Below are positions 7,967 through 16,525 of a stretch of DNA of 64,000 bases, piece by piece. The stretch lies in contig JANQRF010000004.1 of assembly GCA_028289285.1 (NCBI GenBank), forward strand, positions 124,001-188,000. Direction: 5' to 3'. Below the pieces are notes generated by a model that saw only the letters and a list, made by a program, of their open reading frames with translations, was not told the DNA's origin and made no database searches. The DNA is from Alphaproteobacteria bacterium (GTDB taxonomy: Bacteria > Pseudomonadota > Alphaproteobacteria > Micavibrionales > Micavibrionaceae). The position numbers were made by a program, and so were the translations under genes. Each line of letters begins with the position of its first letter. The first letter of the stretch is position 1.

Positions 7967-8806
7967 TTATCCCGTTTTTTGAAATCCTATATACATCGTA
8001 TCAAAGAAATTTACCGGTATGTATAAAGTGTTGAGCGCAGAAAAGCCATGCCCTGTTTGCCTGCCAAGCACAAAATCAAAGAAATAGCGTACGATATACC
8101 CGGCCGATTGCACACGTCCGCGGCGGGCAAAGCATTTTTCTTCAAAGCCCAAAGACCGGCAGAGAGCAGATAAACGCTCATGTGAAAAGAAAGACATGTG
8201 ATATTTGTTATAGTGATGCCAGTGTTTGCCGATAGTTTTGGGCAGGAAGCTTCCTGCATCGGGCAGGGATAAAAACAAATATCCGCCGGGCTTTAAAAGC
8301 GTTTCAATGTCTTTTAGAAAATTTTGCGGATCGCCGATATGCTCTAAGACATCAAAGCAGGTAATGATATCGAAGGTTTGACCCGGGTGCTTTTCAAGAA
8401 ATTCTGTAGTTGTTGCGTGCGTAAAATAATCTTTATCTTCTTTTAGGAAATAATCATATAAATATTGTGCGGGTTCAAGACCGCTTGCTTGAATGTTTTG
8501 AGTGTTTAAAAACCGCACCCATTTGCCGCTGCCGGCGCCGATATCTAAAACTGTTTTGGATTGCGTAGGTGTAATTTTTTCCATCCAGTTCAAAAGATTT
8601 TGATGATTTTTGAGATCCGCCGGACTGTTTTCAAAATAATCAATGTAAGAGACTTCATAGCTCTCTAAAGAGTCCGGGAAATTCGCATTCTCTGCTGGTT
8701 TAGAAAATGTGAACCCGCAAGCATTGCAGGCGTAATAGGGTACTTTCTCTTTCATAAAGAGCGGCTTTTCACAAACAGTGCTGCAAAGCGGGCAGGAAGC
8801 GGACAC
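7967..8806 (-). CDS. Class I SAM-dependent methyltransferase with N-terminal zinc ribbon
   Basis: A 279-residue protein. Cys5, Cys8, Cys27 and Cys30 (CPLC ... CNAC) form a small zinc ribbon, followed by the SAM motif VLDIGAGSGKW (about residues 92-102), FDVLEHIGDP and LKPGGYLFLSLPD. This architecture is common in methyltransferases of O-antigen and other polysaccharide loci. The stop is four bases from the next methyltransferase start, indicating co-transcription. The methyl acceptor is unknown. Confidence 0.85.
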   Translation of the reverse strand: MSASCPLCSTVCEKPLFMKEKVPYYACNACGFTFSKPAENANFPDSLESYEVSYIDYFENSPADLKNHQNLLNWMEKITPTQSKTVLDIGAGSGKWVRFLNTQNIQASGLEPAQYLYDYFLKEDKDYFTHATTTEFLEKHPGQTFDIITCFDVLEHIGDPQNFLKDIETLLKPGGYLFLSLPDAGSFLPKTIGKHWHHYNKYHMSFFSHERLSALCRSLGFEEKCFARRGRVQSAGYIVRYFFDFVLGRQTGHGFSALNTLYIPVNFFDTMYIGFQKTG

Positions 8807-8869
8807 GTATAAGGCCTTTCAGGTTTTTATAATCTTTAAGGGTCTAGCAGTTTTTGCTATGGTCTTTCA

Positions 8870-9196
8870 ATGGGTCTTGGCTTTCAGATAGGAATGATTT
8901 TGGCGGTCTATGTGCTAGCCAACAGTACGGCGAATTATTTGCTGAAATGCGCGCCGAATCTATGGTCTGCGCGCTTTATGGCTGGGCTCATTTTTCAAAT
9001 TGCCGGGTTTTTATTTTTATTGATTCTCATCAAGCTGTTGCCGCTCTCTATTGCAATCCCGATCACGACAGGCTTGCTGATCATGTCCAATAGCCTAATT
9101 GGTCATTTTTCCTTGCGGGAGCATATTTCAAGGGTCAATATTTTAGGCTACGGCCTTGTGATCCTCGGTGTGTGCCTGGTCTATCTGACACTCTGA
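8870..9196 (+). CDS. Small multidrug-resistance-like (EmrE/ArnE-type) four-helix protein
   Basis: A 108-residue membrane protein with four helices and the SMR-like order: IGMILAVYVLANSTANYLLKCAP, FMAGLIFQIAGFLFLLILIKLLPLSIAIPITTG, IMSNSLIGHFSLREHISR and LGYGLVILGVCLVYL. The PITTG-LIMSNSLIGHF-LREHIS region matches the conserved GxxF/ExhS region of EmrE relatives. Pairing with the second small protein at 6787-7143 and a GtrB/ArnC-like glycosyltransferase suggests flipping of an undecaprenyl-phosphate sugar. No Shine-Dalgarno is obvious; TATGGT lies only six bases before the start. The last 54 bases overlap the convergent methyltransferase. Confidence 0.75.
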   Translation: MGLGFQIGMILAVYVLANSTANYLLKCAPNLWSARFMAGLIFQIAGFLFLLILIKLLPLSIAIPITTGLLIMSNSLIGHFSLREHISRVNILGYGLVILGVCLVYLTL

Positions 9197-9964
9197 GGTT
9201 TTTTGCCACAAGGTGAGCGTGGCCCAGGAAAATTTCCGCCCGATCCAGTTCCGCATAAAGAGCTTATCCAGCGCAAAGACAGATTTGACCATGCGCGTGC
9301 CGCCAATATTCAGCGCCGGAAACGCATCGGGGTTATAATACATGATGTAAGATAAAAGGCCGGGGTAGATTTGATCTTTAATTTCAAATCCGTTTTGTTG
9401 AAAGAAACCGTTCAGGCTTTTTAACGGAAACCCTTCTTCCGTGTCCTCATCAAAGAGATCATTCTTATTATAGATCTGTTTTCTGACATAAGCGTAAAGC
9501 GGGTTATCATGCGTGGGTTCAAAATTGATCAGATATCCGCCCGGTTTCAGCGCTTTGTTTAAAAGCTGAATAACATGCTCTGTATGGCGGTAAACATGGT
9601 GAAGTCCGCCAATCAGGATCATGATATCGTATGTATCCTGCGGGCTGTAGGTGGTGATGTCCTGGACATAGACATTCAGATCCGGGTCTTGCTGTTTGAC
9701 CTTTTCAATCAGCGTATCGCTGTAATCAAAGCCGGTATACTCACCTGTGAGGTCCAGATATTTTTCAAGAATTTTTTTGCCTTCAGCATAGCCACACATC
9801 GGTTCCAAAATTTTGAAGTCATCATTTTTTAAATATGATTTATCTTTGAAAAACTCCTGCCAGATTAAATCTTTTAACAAAAGGTGATTTTTATTCTGGC
9901 GCTGCTCAAAATAATATTCTGAAATGGATTCAAAATGCGCGCGCTGCTGTTCGACTTTATCCAT
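9143..9964 (-). CDS. Class I SAM-dependent methyltransferase
   Basis: A 273-residue protein. The SAM motif is a variant, ILEPMCGYAEGKKIL (about residues 48-62), followed by YTGFDYSD and the IMILIGGLHHVYRH and LKPGGYLINFEPTHDNP segments of methyltransferase domain 11/12 proteins. It begins two bases after the stop of the GT2 gene, so it belongs to a minus-strand unit with the GT-C-like and GT2 genes. It probably methylates a sugar or glycan intermediate; there is no direct substrate evidence. Confidence 0.82.
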   Translation of the reverse strand: MDKVEQQRAHFESISEYYFEQRQNKNHLLLKDLIWQEFFKDKSYLKNDDFKILEPMCGYAEGKKILEKYLDLTGEYTGFDYSDTLIEKVKQQDPDLNVYVQDITTYSPQDTYDIMILIGGLHHVYRHTEHVIQLLNKALKPGGYLINFEPTHDNPLYAYVRKQIYNKNDLFDEDTEEGFPLKSLNGFFQQNGFEIKDQIYPGLLSYIMYYNPDAFPALNIGGTRMVKSVFALDKLFMRNWIGRKFSWATLTLWQKTSECQIDQAHTEDHKAVA

Positions 9965-9966
9965 AT

Positions 9967-10929
9967 TTACTCCAGCTCCGTTTGTTTGATATAGCGCGGC
10001 CGGTTTTTAGCTTCCATGTAAATACGGGCAATATATTCACCGAGAATGCCAATACAAATAATCTGTATACCACCCAGAAAGTAAATTGGTAAAACAGTTG
10101 AGGCCCAGCCGGGTGCAATATTTTCAGTTAAAATCGCGGATGCAAACACATAAAAGCCCATGCCTGCGCTAAAGAGAAATATCAAAAAGCCGGTAATGGT
10201 GACAAAGCGCAAAGGCGCCGTACTAAAGGCCGTAATACCCTTGAACGCAAAGGAAAACATGGAATACCAGCAATATTTGGAATCGCCTGCAAATCTGTCT
10301 TTGACAGTGAAATGTACTTCGGCGGTCTTAAAGCCAAGATCGGCAAACAGGCCACGTAAAAATAAATTCACTTCCGGATAATCTAAAAAGGCCTTGAGCG
10401 CTTTTGCCGAGGTCAGGCGGTAATCTGCATGGTTTTTTATGATTTTTACGCCCATGACATGCATCAGGTTATAAAAGAAAAGGGCTGTGAATTTTTTCAA
10501 AAAAGAGTCTGTGTTTCGGCTGTCGCGCACGCCAAAGACGATATCCGCGCCGCTCTGATATTTTTTGACAAACTCAGGCAGCGCGGTTTCATCATGCTGC
10601 AAATCCGCATCCATGGTGATAAAAATATCCGCTTTATCCTGTAGCTCTGATAGGCCTGCATAAAGTGCGTTTTGATGCCCAAAATTGCGGGATAGCTTCA
10701 AGCCTTTTACATGAGAGTGATCTTTATGGAATGATTGAATCTGATCCCAGGTGCCGTCCTTGCTGCCGTCATCGACAAAATAAATAAAGCTGGACGAATC
10801 GATCAGATCATCCCGGATCATATCTGCACGCACGGCACTTAAACGTTTGACCGTTTCGGATAAAACGTCGGCCTCGTTAAAACAAGGCAGGATAAGGGCC
10901 AGAACGGGTTTAGAAGGTCTTTCGCTCAT
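9967..10929 (-). CDS. DPM/ArnC/GtrB-type GT2 glycosyltransferase
   Basis: A 320-residue membrane-anchored GT2. The catalytic domain shows ILPCFNEADVLSETV at the N terminus, FVDDGSKDGTW, the MDADLQHD metal-binding segment and HADYRL. The C-terminal region carries two long membrane helices (FVTITGFLIFLFSAGMGFYVF and YFLGGIQIICIGILGEYIARIY) ending in the ExxNRPRY motif typical of GtrB and ArnC. Such enzymes transfer a sugar from a nucleotide donor to undecaprenyl or dolichyl phosphate on the cytoplasmic face. It is co-oriented and seven bases from the upstream GT-C-like gene, the expected partner that would use the lipid-linked sugar. Confidence 0.9.
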   Translation of the reverse strand: MSERPSKPVLALILPCFNEADVLSETVKRLSAVRADMIRDDLIDSSSFIYFVDDGSKDGTWDQIQSFHKDHSHVKGLKLSRNFGHQNALYAGLSELQDKADIFITMDADLQHDETALPEFVKKYQSGADIVFGVRDSRNTDSFLKKFTALFFYNLMHVMGVKIIKNHADYRLTSAKALKAFLDYPEVNLFLRGLFADLGFKTAEVHFTVKDRFAGDSKYCWYSMFSFAFKGITAFSTAPLRFVTITGFLIFLFSAGMGFYVFASAILTENIAPGWASTVLPIYFLGGIQIICIGILGEYIARIYMEAKNRPRYIKQTELE

Positions 10930-10936
10930 AACGCGG

Positions 10937-12388
10937 CTAATATAGCTCTCTCATATCTATTTTAAAACTTCTATTTGAAGGGGTTTGACCGGCCGGAAAG
11001 CGGCCTTGTTCAATTGTGTATTCTGTTTCATCCTGGCCAAGTGTCCGCAAAGCCACCTGGGTCATCTGTACACCCCTGTCAGTCATGCTGACCATACTGC
11101 CAAATTCGCTGTAATAAACTGTTTTGCGGGCAATCAAATCCTGGTCGGGCAGGATAACAAAGATCCTGTTTTGCTTTGTTTCGACAGCTTCAGCGGTTTT
11201 GGCGAGGACAAGATCCCATTCCGCTTTACGCTGATCGACGATCCATGTCTTGGTGTTGTAGATGCATACGGCCAGAAAAATAACTGTTAAGCCAATGAGT
11301 GCTTTTTGCGCATATTGCGTCCAGCTTGTGAGAGCGAAGTATAAAAGAACAAGAGTGCAGGAAAACAGCGCATATTGCGTGCGGTACGGGGTAAACAGCA
11401 TATCGATGACGATGTTTGGCAAGTAACTTAAAATTAAAATGCCGAATATAAAACCAGCAGTGATAATTTTGTGAAGCGCTGTAAAATTTTTATAATATCT
11501 GTTCAGCCCCAAAAGAATAAAAAGCCCAACGGCAAGAGCGCTTATATAATAGGGGATAAAGCTCCAGTAATTTTCAGCCGAGAGAAGCGGGCCGTAATGT
11601 GAGAGCATGAATAAATTCAGGCAATCGCGCAGCGGGCGCAGGATAAAGTAGGCGAGATTATAAAGGGGATTGTCCGTCAGGCCAGTACGCTCTGCGATGT
11701 CATACTCAAGCAGGGCCGGCAAAAGAATACCTGCAAAGCTGTAATAGAAAATAAGTCCGGCGCCAAAGATCAGGCCATATTGAAACAGTCTTTTAAATTG
11801 GTCCTGCGGTGATTTTTTTTGCTGTAAAAGCTCTGCCAATACAAGCGCCCAAAAGATAAACGGGTAAATCTGGTATATACAAAGGCCTGCGATTAAAATT
11901 ATCCAGCAGCCGATGAGAGAAAAAACTCTTTGTTTGGGGGCTTCAATAAAATGCCGGGCAAGTAGGAAAGCGATTACGCCCGCAATACCGCCAAGGGGGA
12001 AAAACCCGACAATTGAAAATCCTGCCACGACTTGAATGGAGGGCGATAAGGCTACAATCAGGCTGATGCAAAAGGCGGGGATACGCAGGATATCAATTTT
12101 TTGCAGGGCATAGAAAAAGAAGCAGCAAAAAAGGGCCAGCATCAAAAGATGTAAAAGTCTTATAGCCCAAAAATATTCAAAAGAAGCATTTGTGAGGATA
12201 TATCCCACTTCAGCCTGAAGCCCCCCGAGCGGGCGCATAGAACCGAGCCAGACCGGTATTTGTGTGTGTTTTTCCCAGTACAGGGTCAGAAGATCGAAAT
12301 CATCTGCCATGCCAAAGCTGTTGATCAGGATCGGCAGATAGCCAAGACATAAAAGTCCAAAGAAAAACAACGGGGCGCGCCACAACAT
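10937..12388 (-). CDS. Multi-spanning GT-C-like (GtrII-type) membrane glycosyltransferase
   Basis: A 483-residue protein with about ten or eleven hydrophobic helices and a soluble C-terminal tail of about 90 residues. Directly after the first helix comes an acidic pair (GMADDFDLL, about residues 26-34), the position of the catalytic DD/DE motif in periplasmic GT-C enzymes such as GtrII and PMT relatives. Placement before the DPM-like GT2 gene gives the gtrB-gtrII arrangement, so it likely moves a sugar from an undecaprenyl carrier onto the glycan in the periplasm. Sequence signals for the family are weak; a polymerase or other membrane protein remains possible. Confidence 0.65.
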   Translation of the reverse strand: MLWRAPLFFFGLLCLGYLPILINSFGMADDFDLLTLYWEKHTQIPVWLGSMRPLGGLQAEVGYILTNASFEYFWAIRLLHLLMLALFCCFFFYALQKIDILRIPAFCISLIVALSPSIQVVAGFSIVGFFPLGGIAGVIAFLLARHFIEAPKQRVFSLIGCWIILIAGLCIYQIYPFIFWALVLAELLQQKKSPQDQFKRLFQYGLIFGAGLIFYYSFAGILLPALLEYDIAERTGLTDNPLYNLAYFILRPLRDCLNLFMLSHYGPLLSAENYWSFIPYYISALAVGLFILLGLNRYYKNFTALHKIITAGFIFGILILSYLPNIVIDMLFTPYRTQYALFSCTLVLLYFALTSWTQYAQKALIGLTVIFLAVCIYNTKTWIVDQRKAEWDLVLAKTAEAVETKQNRIFVILPDQDLIARKTVYYSEFGSMVSMTDRGVQMTQVALRTLGQDETEYTIEQGRFPAGQTPSNRSFKIDMRELY

Positions 12389-12461
12389 TCTTGTGTTTTA
12401 CAAATAATTGATGTTCATGGAAACAGAAAAGAATTTATAGGTCTCACAGACACTTAAAAGA

Positions 12462-13565
12462 ATGATGCAGCATAAAAGCCGTCCAAAAGTCCTTTTTGTT
12501 TTACCGTCTTTGGTCGCGGGTGGTGCTGAGCGCATGTTACTGACATATGCCGGCGGCATTGATCATACGCGTTATGAAAGTGTTTTCCTAAGTATTTCCG
12601 GGGACGGGCCGCTCAAAAGCATGATAACGAAAAATGTGCAGTATGAACGCCTGAACCGTCCGTCTGTCTTGTGGTCGCTATGGCCGCTTTACCAAAAGAT
12701 AAAGGGGGTTAAGCCGGATATCATTGTCTCTACTTTGCCGCATATGAATTTCGCGGTTTTATTTCTTTCTTTTTTTCTGCCAAAGGCAAAATATATTGTC
12801 CGCGAAGCAATTACCCCATCTTATCTTCTGGATAAGTACGGCGTGGCCGGAGTCCTTATCAAATTTTTATATTGTACACTTTTTCCCCGCGCGGATATTG
12901 TGCTGAGCCCAAGTCAGATTATTTTAGACGAGCTATCACAATTTTTAAAACAGACATCAAAGTTTAAAGTCCTTCATAACCCTGTTGATGTTGCCTCTCT
13001 TCAGTCTGATATAGAACAAGCAGCTTTTGAGAAGGCGGATACGGGTATTGTGAATTTTCTGGCGTGCGGCCGGCTTGTTCATCAAAAAGGATTTGACCGG
13101 CTCATAAAAGCCTGTGCAGATCTCAATATATCCTCTGACTGGCATCTTACAATTTTAGGCGAAGGTCCTGATCGCGATACTCTTGAAGAACTTATTAAAG
13201 AGCTAGGGCTTGAAAAAAAGATTGAGCTTTTCGGCAGGGTGGATAAGGCGGCACCCTACTATGAATGTGCAGATTGTTTCTTGTTGCCGTCACGCTATGA
13301 GGGATTACCGAATGTCGTTTTGGAAAGCCTTGCCTGTGGCACACCTGTTATTGCTACCCGCGAATCCGGCGGAATTCATGAAATTGAGGCATATACACAG
13401 GGTGGGGATTTAAGAATCGTGAATGATATGAGTGCCTTTTTAAAAGAAATGGAGCGTGTCATTCCATATACAGGCGATCGGCCTAAAAAAACTTTATTGC
13501 CGGATCATTTTAAAAAAGAACGTATTTTAAAAGAGTTTAATGCGCTTTTAGATGCGCTTAGATGA
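12462..13565 (+). CDS. GT4-family glycosyltransferase
   Basis: A 367-residue retaining GT-B enzyme. The N-terminal loop is FVLPSLVAGGAERM (about residues 11-24); the C-terminal domain has CGRLVHQKGFDRLIKA, LGEGPDRDTLEELI and the donor-binding E-x7-E segment PSRYEGLPNVVLESLACGTPVIA. These are hallmarks of GT4 enzymes of O-antigen loci. It stands alone between minus-strand genes on both sides and overlaps the next GT4 gene convergently by 18 bases. Two ATG codons occur at the start (12462 and 12465). Confidence 0.9.
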   Translation: MMQHKSRPKVLFVLPSLVAGGAERMLLTYAGGIDHTRYESVFLSISGDGPLKSMITKNVQYERLNRPSVLWSLWPLYQKIKGVKPDIIVSTLPHMNFAVLFLSFFLPKAKYIVREAITPSYLLDKYGVAGVLIKFLYCTLFPRADIVLSPSQIILDELSQFLKQTSKFKVLHNPVDVASLQSDIEQAAFEKADTGIVNFLACGRLVHQKGFDRLIKACADLNISSDWHLTILGEGPDRDTLEELIKELGLEKKIELFGRVDKAAPYYECADCFLLPSRYEGLPNVVLESLACGTPVIATRESGGIHEIEAYTQGGDLRIVNDMSAFLKEMERVIPYTGDRPKKTLLPDHFKKERILKEFNALLDALR

Positions 13566-14663
13566 GAGTTTTTCAATTTCTTCATCCCATTGCCTGCATA
13601 TCTTTTCAGGATCAAGAATGCCCTTCACTTTCTTTGCTTGCTCGCCCAGGGCTTGTGCCTGTTCTCGATCAGTCAAAAGCGCGCGCATTTTTTCCACCAG
13701 ATGATCACTGGACCCTGTTTCAAATAAAAGAGCGTTTTCACCATCCCGGATAAAATCCAGCGCGCCCGCTGCGCCATGAGAGGCGATGACCGGCAGGCCG
13801 CATATCATGGCTTCACAAAGAGCGTTGGGAAAGCCTTCAAAATAAGACGGCATCACATAAAGATCTGCACGCTGCGCAATTGAAAAAGGATGTTTATGTT
13901 CGCCGATCAGGTGTACACGCTCTTTTAAATTTCTCCTGTGAATATGATTTTTAAGAAGTGCTTTATCTTCTCCATCACCAATAAGGACAAGGTGATGATC
14001 GGGGAACTCTTCGCTTATATCTGCAAAAGCCTTTATCAAAAGATCTTTACCTTTTTCCGCTCCCAGGCGGCCAAGCGCTACAATAAATTTTTCAGGCGGT
14101 GCCCAGTTTTCAGGGATAGCCTCTAAAGACGGCGGCGAAACAGGGTTGGGCAGGGCAATGGCATGTTTGTGCCATGTGAAAAAGGCGGCGGCCCGCGGTG
14201 TCTGGCAAATAACAGCGTCGGCAAAAGGATAGGCGATACGGCGTAAAAGACGCCATATTTTCTGTTTTGGGATAATACGCGGTTCTGAACGCTCTGAGAC
14301 GAAAACCGGAAGATCATTCATAAAGCGCGTTGACAGAAGACCTAAAATATTTCCTTCCGGCATAAAAGCGATCAGCATATCCGGCGCGATGTCTTTATAA
14401 ACACGGCGCAGAGTGCGAATGCGCTTTATATTGGCCGGAATGGTTTTCCAGATATTATTGCTGCCGCCTGATAGATCCAGGTTCTTAAGTGTCACGTCTG
14501 GGGGAAGTGGATAAAAAGAGTGCCCATTTTCCGGTGCAAAAGTAAGAAGTGTGACTTTATGTCCTTGTTTTGCCCAATGGGTGCAAAGAATTGACGCTAC
14601 GCGCTGCGCACCGCCGGCAGCCATATCTGAGATTAAGAAAGCGATATGCCTTTTTTGTTTCAT
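13548..14663 (-). CDS. GT4-family glycosyltransferase
   Basis: A 371-residue retaining glycosyltransferase: FLISDMAAGGAQRVASIL at the N terminus, VALGRLGAEKGKDLL and IGDGEDKALL in the C-terminal domain, and PSYFEGFPNALCEAMICGLPVIAS as the E-x7-E donor site. I place the start at 14663 because its ATG overlaps the TGA of the upstream LIC12162-type gene as ATGA; the frame extends to an ATG at 14699 but that N-terminal extension is not family-like. Translational coupling implies the two act on the same glycan. Donor sugar unknown. Confidence 0.88.
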   Translation of the reverse strand: MKQKRHIAFLISDMAAGGAQRVASILCTHWAKQGHKVTLLTFAPENGHSFYPLPPDVTLKNLDLSGGSNNIWKTIPANIKRIRTLRRVYKDIAPDMLIAFMPEGNILGLLSTRFMNDLPVFVSERSEPRIIPKQKIWRLLRRIAYPFADAVICQTPRAAAFFTWHKHAIALPNPVSPPSLEAIPENWAPPEKFIVALGRLGAEKGKDLLIKAFADISEEFPDHHLVLIGDGEDKALLKNHIHRRNLKERVHLIGEHKHPFSIAQRADLYVMPSYFEGFPNALCEAMICGLPVIASHGAAGALDFIRDGENALLFETGSSDHLVEKMRALLTDREQAQALGEQAKKVKGILDPEKICRQWDEEIEKLSSKRI

Positions 14664-16423
14664 AAGCGTGAAATCACTTTCATCCACTCCCATATCCAAA
14701 ATCCATTTGTCCTTGCATTTTCATGGCACCAGATTTCCCGGGCGCTTTGCGTTTTAGGTGCGTTCCACCAATCATCTAAATTATCCCAGACAGAGTTAAT
14801 ATGATTTGCGGCCTCTTTGGCCGTATTAAAAAAGATATTTTGTTCTCTGAGCAGGTTAAATATACGGTCGGCTTTTTCTGTCATTGGCGGAAAATCTGTC
14901 CAGTAGCATATAGTTGGAATATTGGCTGCCAAAGCCAGATGGAGTGTTGTTCCATAATGATTGGAGACATATAATTTACACCCCAGCAAAGCTTCATCCA
15001 TGCTGTTTGAGTCCAGTATGCGGATATCATTGAAATATTTTTTTATAAAGCCGCGCTCATCGATGCCGGTGTGATGAATATGCGGCCTATATAATGTTTG
15101 TTTATAGGGGCCATCATGTAAGGTTTCTAAAAATATCTTTTTCTCATAACGGCGTCTTAAAGTATCCGTCGGCATGGGCTGGCCTGCCATACGGGCCGAG
15201 CGCAGATTAACAAGATTGTCAACAAACAGAAGGTCTTCTGAACGCGCAGCTTTTCGCCTGTTTGCTTTAAAGCGTGTCGGCATTGGTGAAGGAAGAGCTT
15301 TGTATCGGCCTTTTAAGGAATGGTCGCTCCAACCCCAGGAAAAGAAGGCGTATTGGGCATATTCTGTTGCGTGTGAGAAATCAATACAGCTCACGGTTCC
15401 GTACCAGCTTCCATGCTGGGACATGATAATTTTCTCTCCTGCTTCATGGGCAAGTGCGTGTTCAAGTTTTTTCACTTCATTAAAAACATCAGGAAGTGCA
15501 ATGCGGATTTTATTTTTTTTATAAGTCTTTTTTTGTGCTGTTTTTAAATTCTCAGCAAAAACGGAAACTGATTTAAAACATTCCGGTTCTGTTTTTCCGG
15601 CAAGAAAATCCAGGCACTCTATATATTCTTCTTGAAAAAAAGAGAGATCAATTTGTTCTTTTAAAACCTTTCTAGCTTCTGTGCCTGTCTTATGAGGGCG
15701 TGCCGGGAGAAAAGATAGAAAGGCATTTAGAAAAATCTGGGACCGCCAGCATGTTCCATGAATATGCTCAAAGCGGCCTTTTTCAATCCATTTAAGAACA
15801 GCCTCTCTGATTTTGCATTTAAGGGCAGGATTATCATTATGCTGCACAGTATGTGTTTCGATCTCTGGCGGCGGCTCGGCCTTAAAATTTTCATCGTCAA
15901 TCAGAGTCCAGTGCGGCGGTGCAATTTTACGAAGCAAAACAGAAGACAGCCAGTAATCAAAATCTCTGCGGGATGATAAATGTGAAAGAGAATGGCTGAC
16001 GGGCAAAACCCAATCGGTATTTTCCGGCGCAAGTCTAACTTCGATTGTGTCCTCTTTATATTTTTCAACAAAAAGACGGATATGTTCAAAGCGTATATAA
16101 GACACCTGAATAAGGTGTAGATACCACCCGATCAGAATATGCCGCCAGGCAAAATCGCTTAAGGCAAGTGCATGTTTTTGATTGTAGTGCTCTGCTAGAT
16201 CCTGAACGCGGTTTTCATATAGTGCTAGTGCCTGGGTAGAGGCATAGGTTAAATCGCCCGGGGAGGAGAACGGGTTCAGAAAATCCACCCGGTCCCATTC
16301 CGGATATATATGTTCAGCATCCTGAAAGCACCATGGCCCGATGCAGATATCTGTATCCGGATTAAAATCATCTGCAATCACATCTAAAATCAGACGTTTT
16401 GGCATAAAAAGCAGGCTTTCCAA
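14660..16423 (-). CDS. LIC12162-family putative surface-glycan transferase
   Basis: A 587-residue soluble protein. Its N terminus (GPWCFQD near residue 28) and the C-terminal segment with YVSNHYGTTLHLALAANIP, CYWTDFPPMTEKA and a following AANHINSVWDN-LDDWW stretch match the LIC12162 family of O-antigen-locus transferases as I know it. The C-terminal half resembles a GT-B/capsule-synthesis fold (SQHGSWYG, HHTGID). Family function is not established; members occur in loci for aminated or nonulosonic sugars, consistent with this neighbourhood. It is the first gene of a minus-strand pair with the GT4 gene, divergent from the ABC flippase. Confidence 0.72.
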   Translation of the reverse strand: MESLLFMPKRLILDVIADDFNPDTDICIGPWCFQDAEHIYPEWDRVDFLNPFSSPGDLTYASTQALALYENRVQDLAEHYNQKHALALSDFAWRHILIGWYLHLIQVSYIRFEHIRLFVEKYKEDTIEVRLAPENTDWVLPVSHSLSHLSSRRDFDYWLSSVLLRKIAPPHWTLIDDENFKAEPPPEIETHTVQHNDNPALKCKIREAVLKWIEKGRFEHIHGTCWRSQIFLNAFLSFLPARPHKTGTEARKVLKEQIDLSFFQEEYIECLDFLAGKTEPECFKSVSVFAENLKTAQKKTYKKNKIRIALPDVFNEVKKLEHALAHEAGEKIIMSQHGSWYGTVSCIDFSHATEYAQYAFFSWGWSDHSLKGRYKALPSPMPTRFKANRRKAARSEDLLFVDNLVNLRSARMAGQPMPTDTLRRRYEKKIFLETLHDGPYKQTLYRPHIHHTGIDERGFIKKYFNDIRILDSNSMDEALLGCKLYVSNHYGTTLHLALAANIPTICYWTDFPPMTEKADRIFNLLREQNIFFNTAKEAANHINSVWDNLDDWWNAPKTQSAREIWCHENARTNGFWIWEWMKVISRL

Positions 16424-16525
16424 GGGGTTTGTAAGGGTTTGTGCGTCTGCCTGGAGTTGTAAAACAGGCCTAATACTGCTAAAACCCCCGTAAATTCAAG
16501 CATTCAGGCACAGTAAAAAAACTTT

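Noticed and set aside
13548-14699. Longer start (14699) for the minus-strand GT4 gene
   Set aside because: The extra 12 residues are not family-like and would overlap the upstream gene by 40 bases; the ATGA overlap at 14660-14663 is the usual arrangement.
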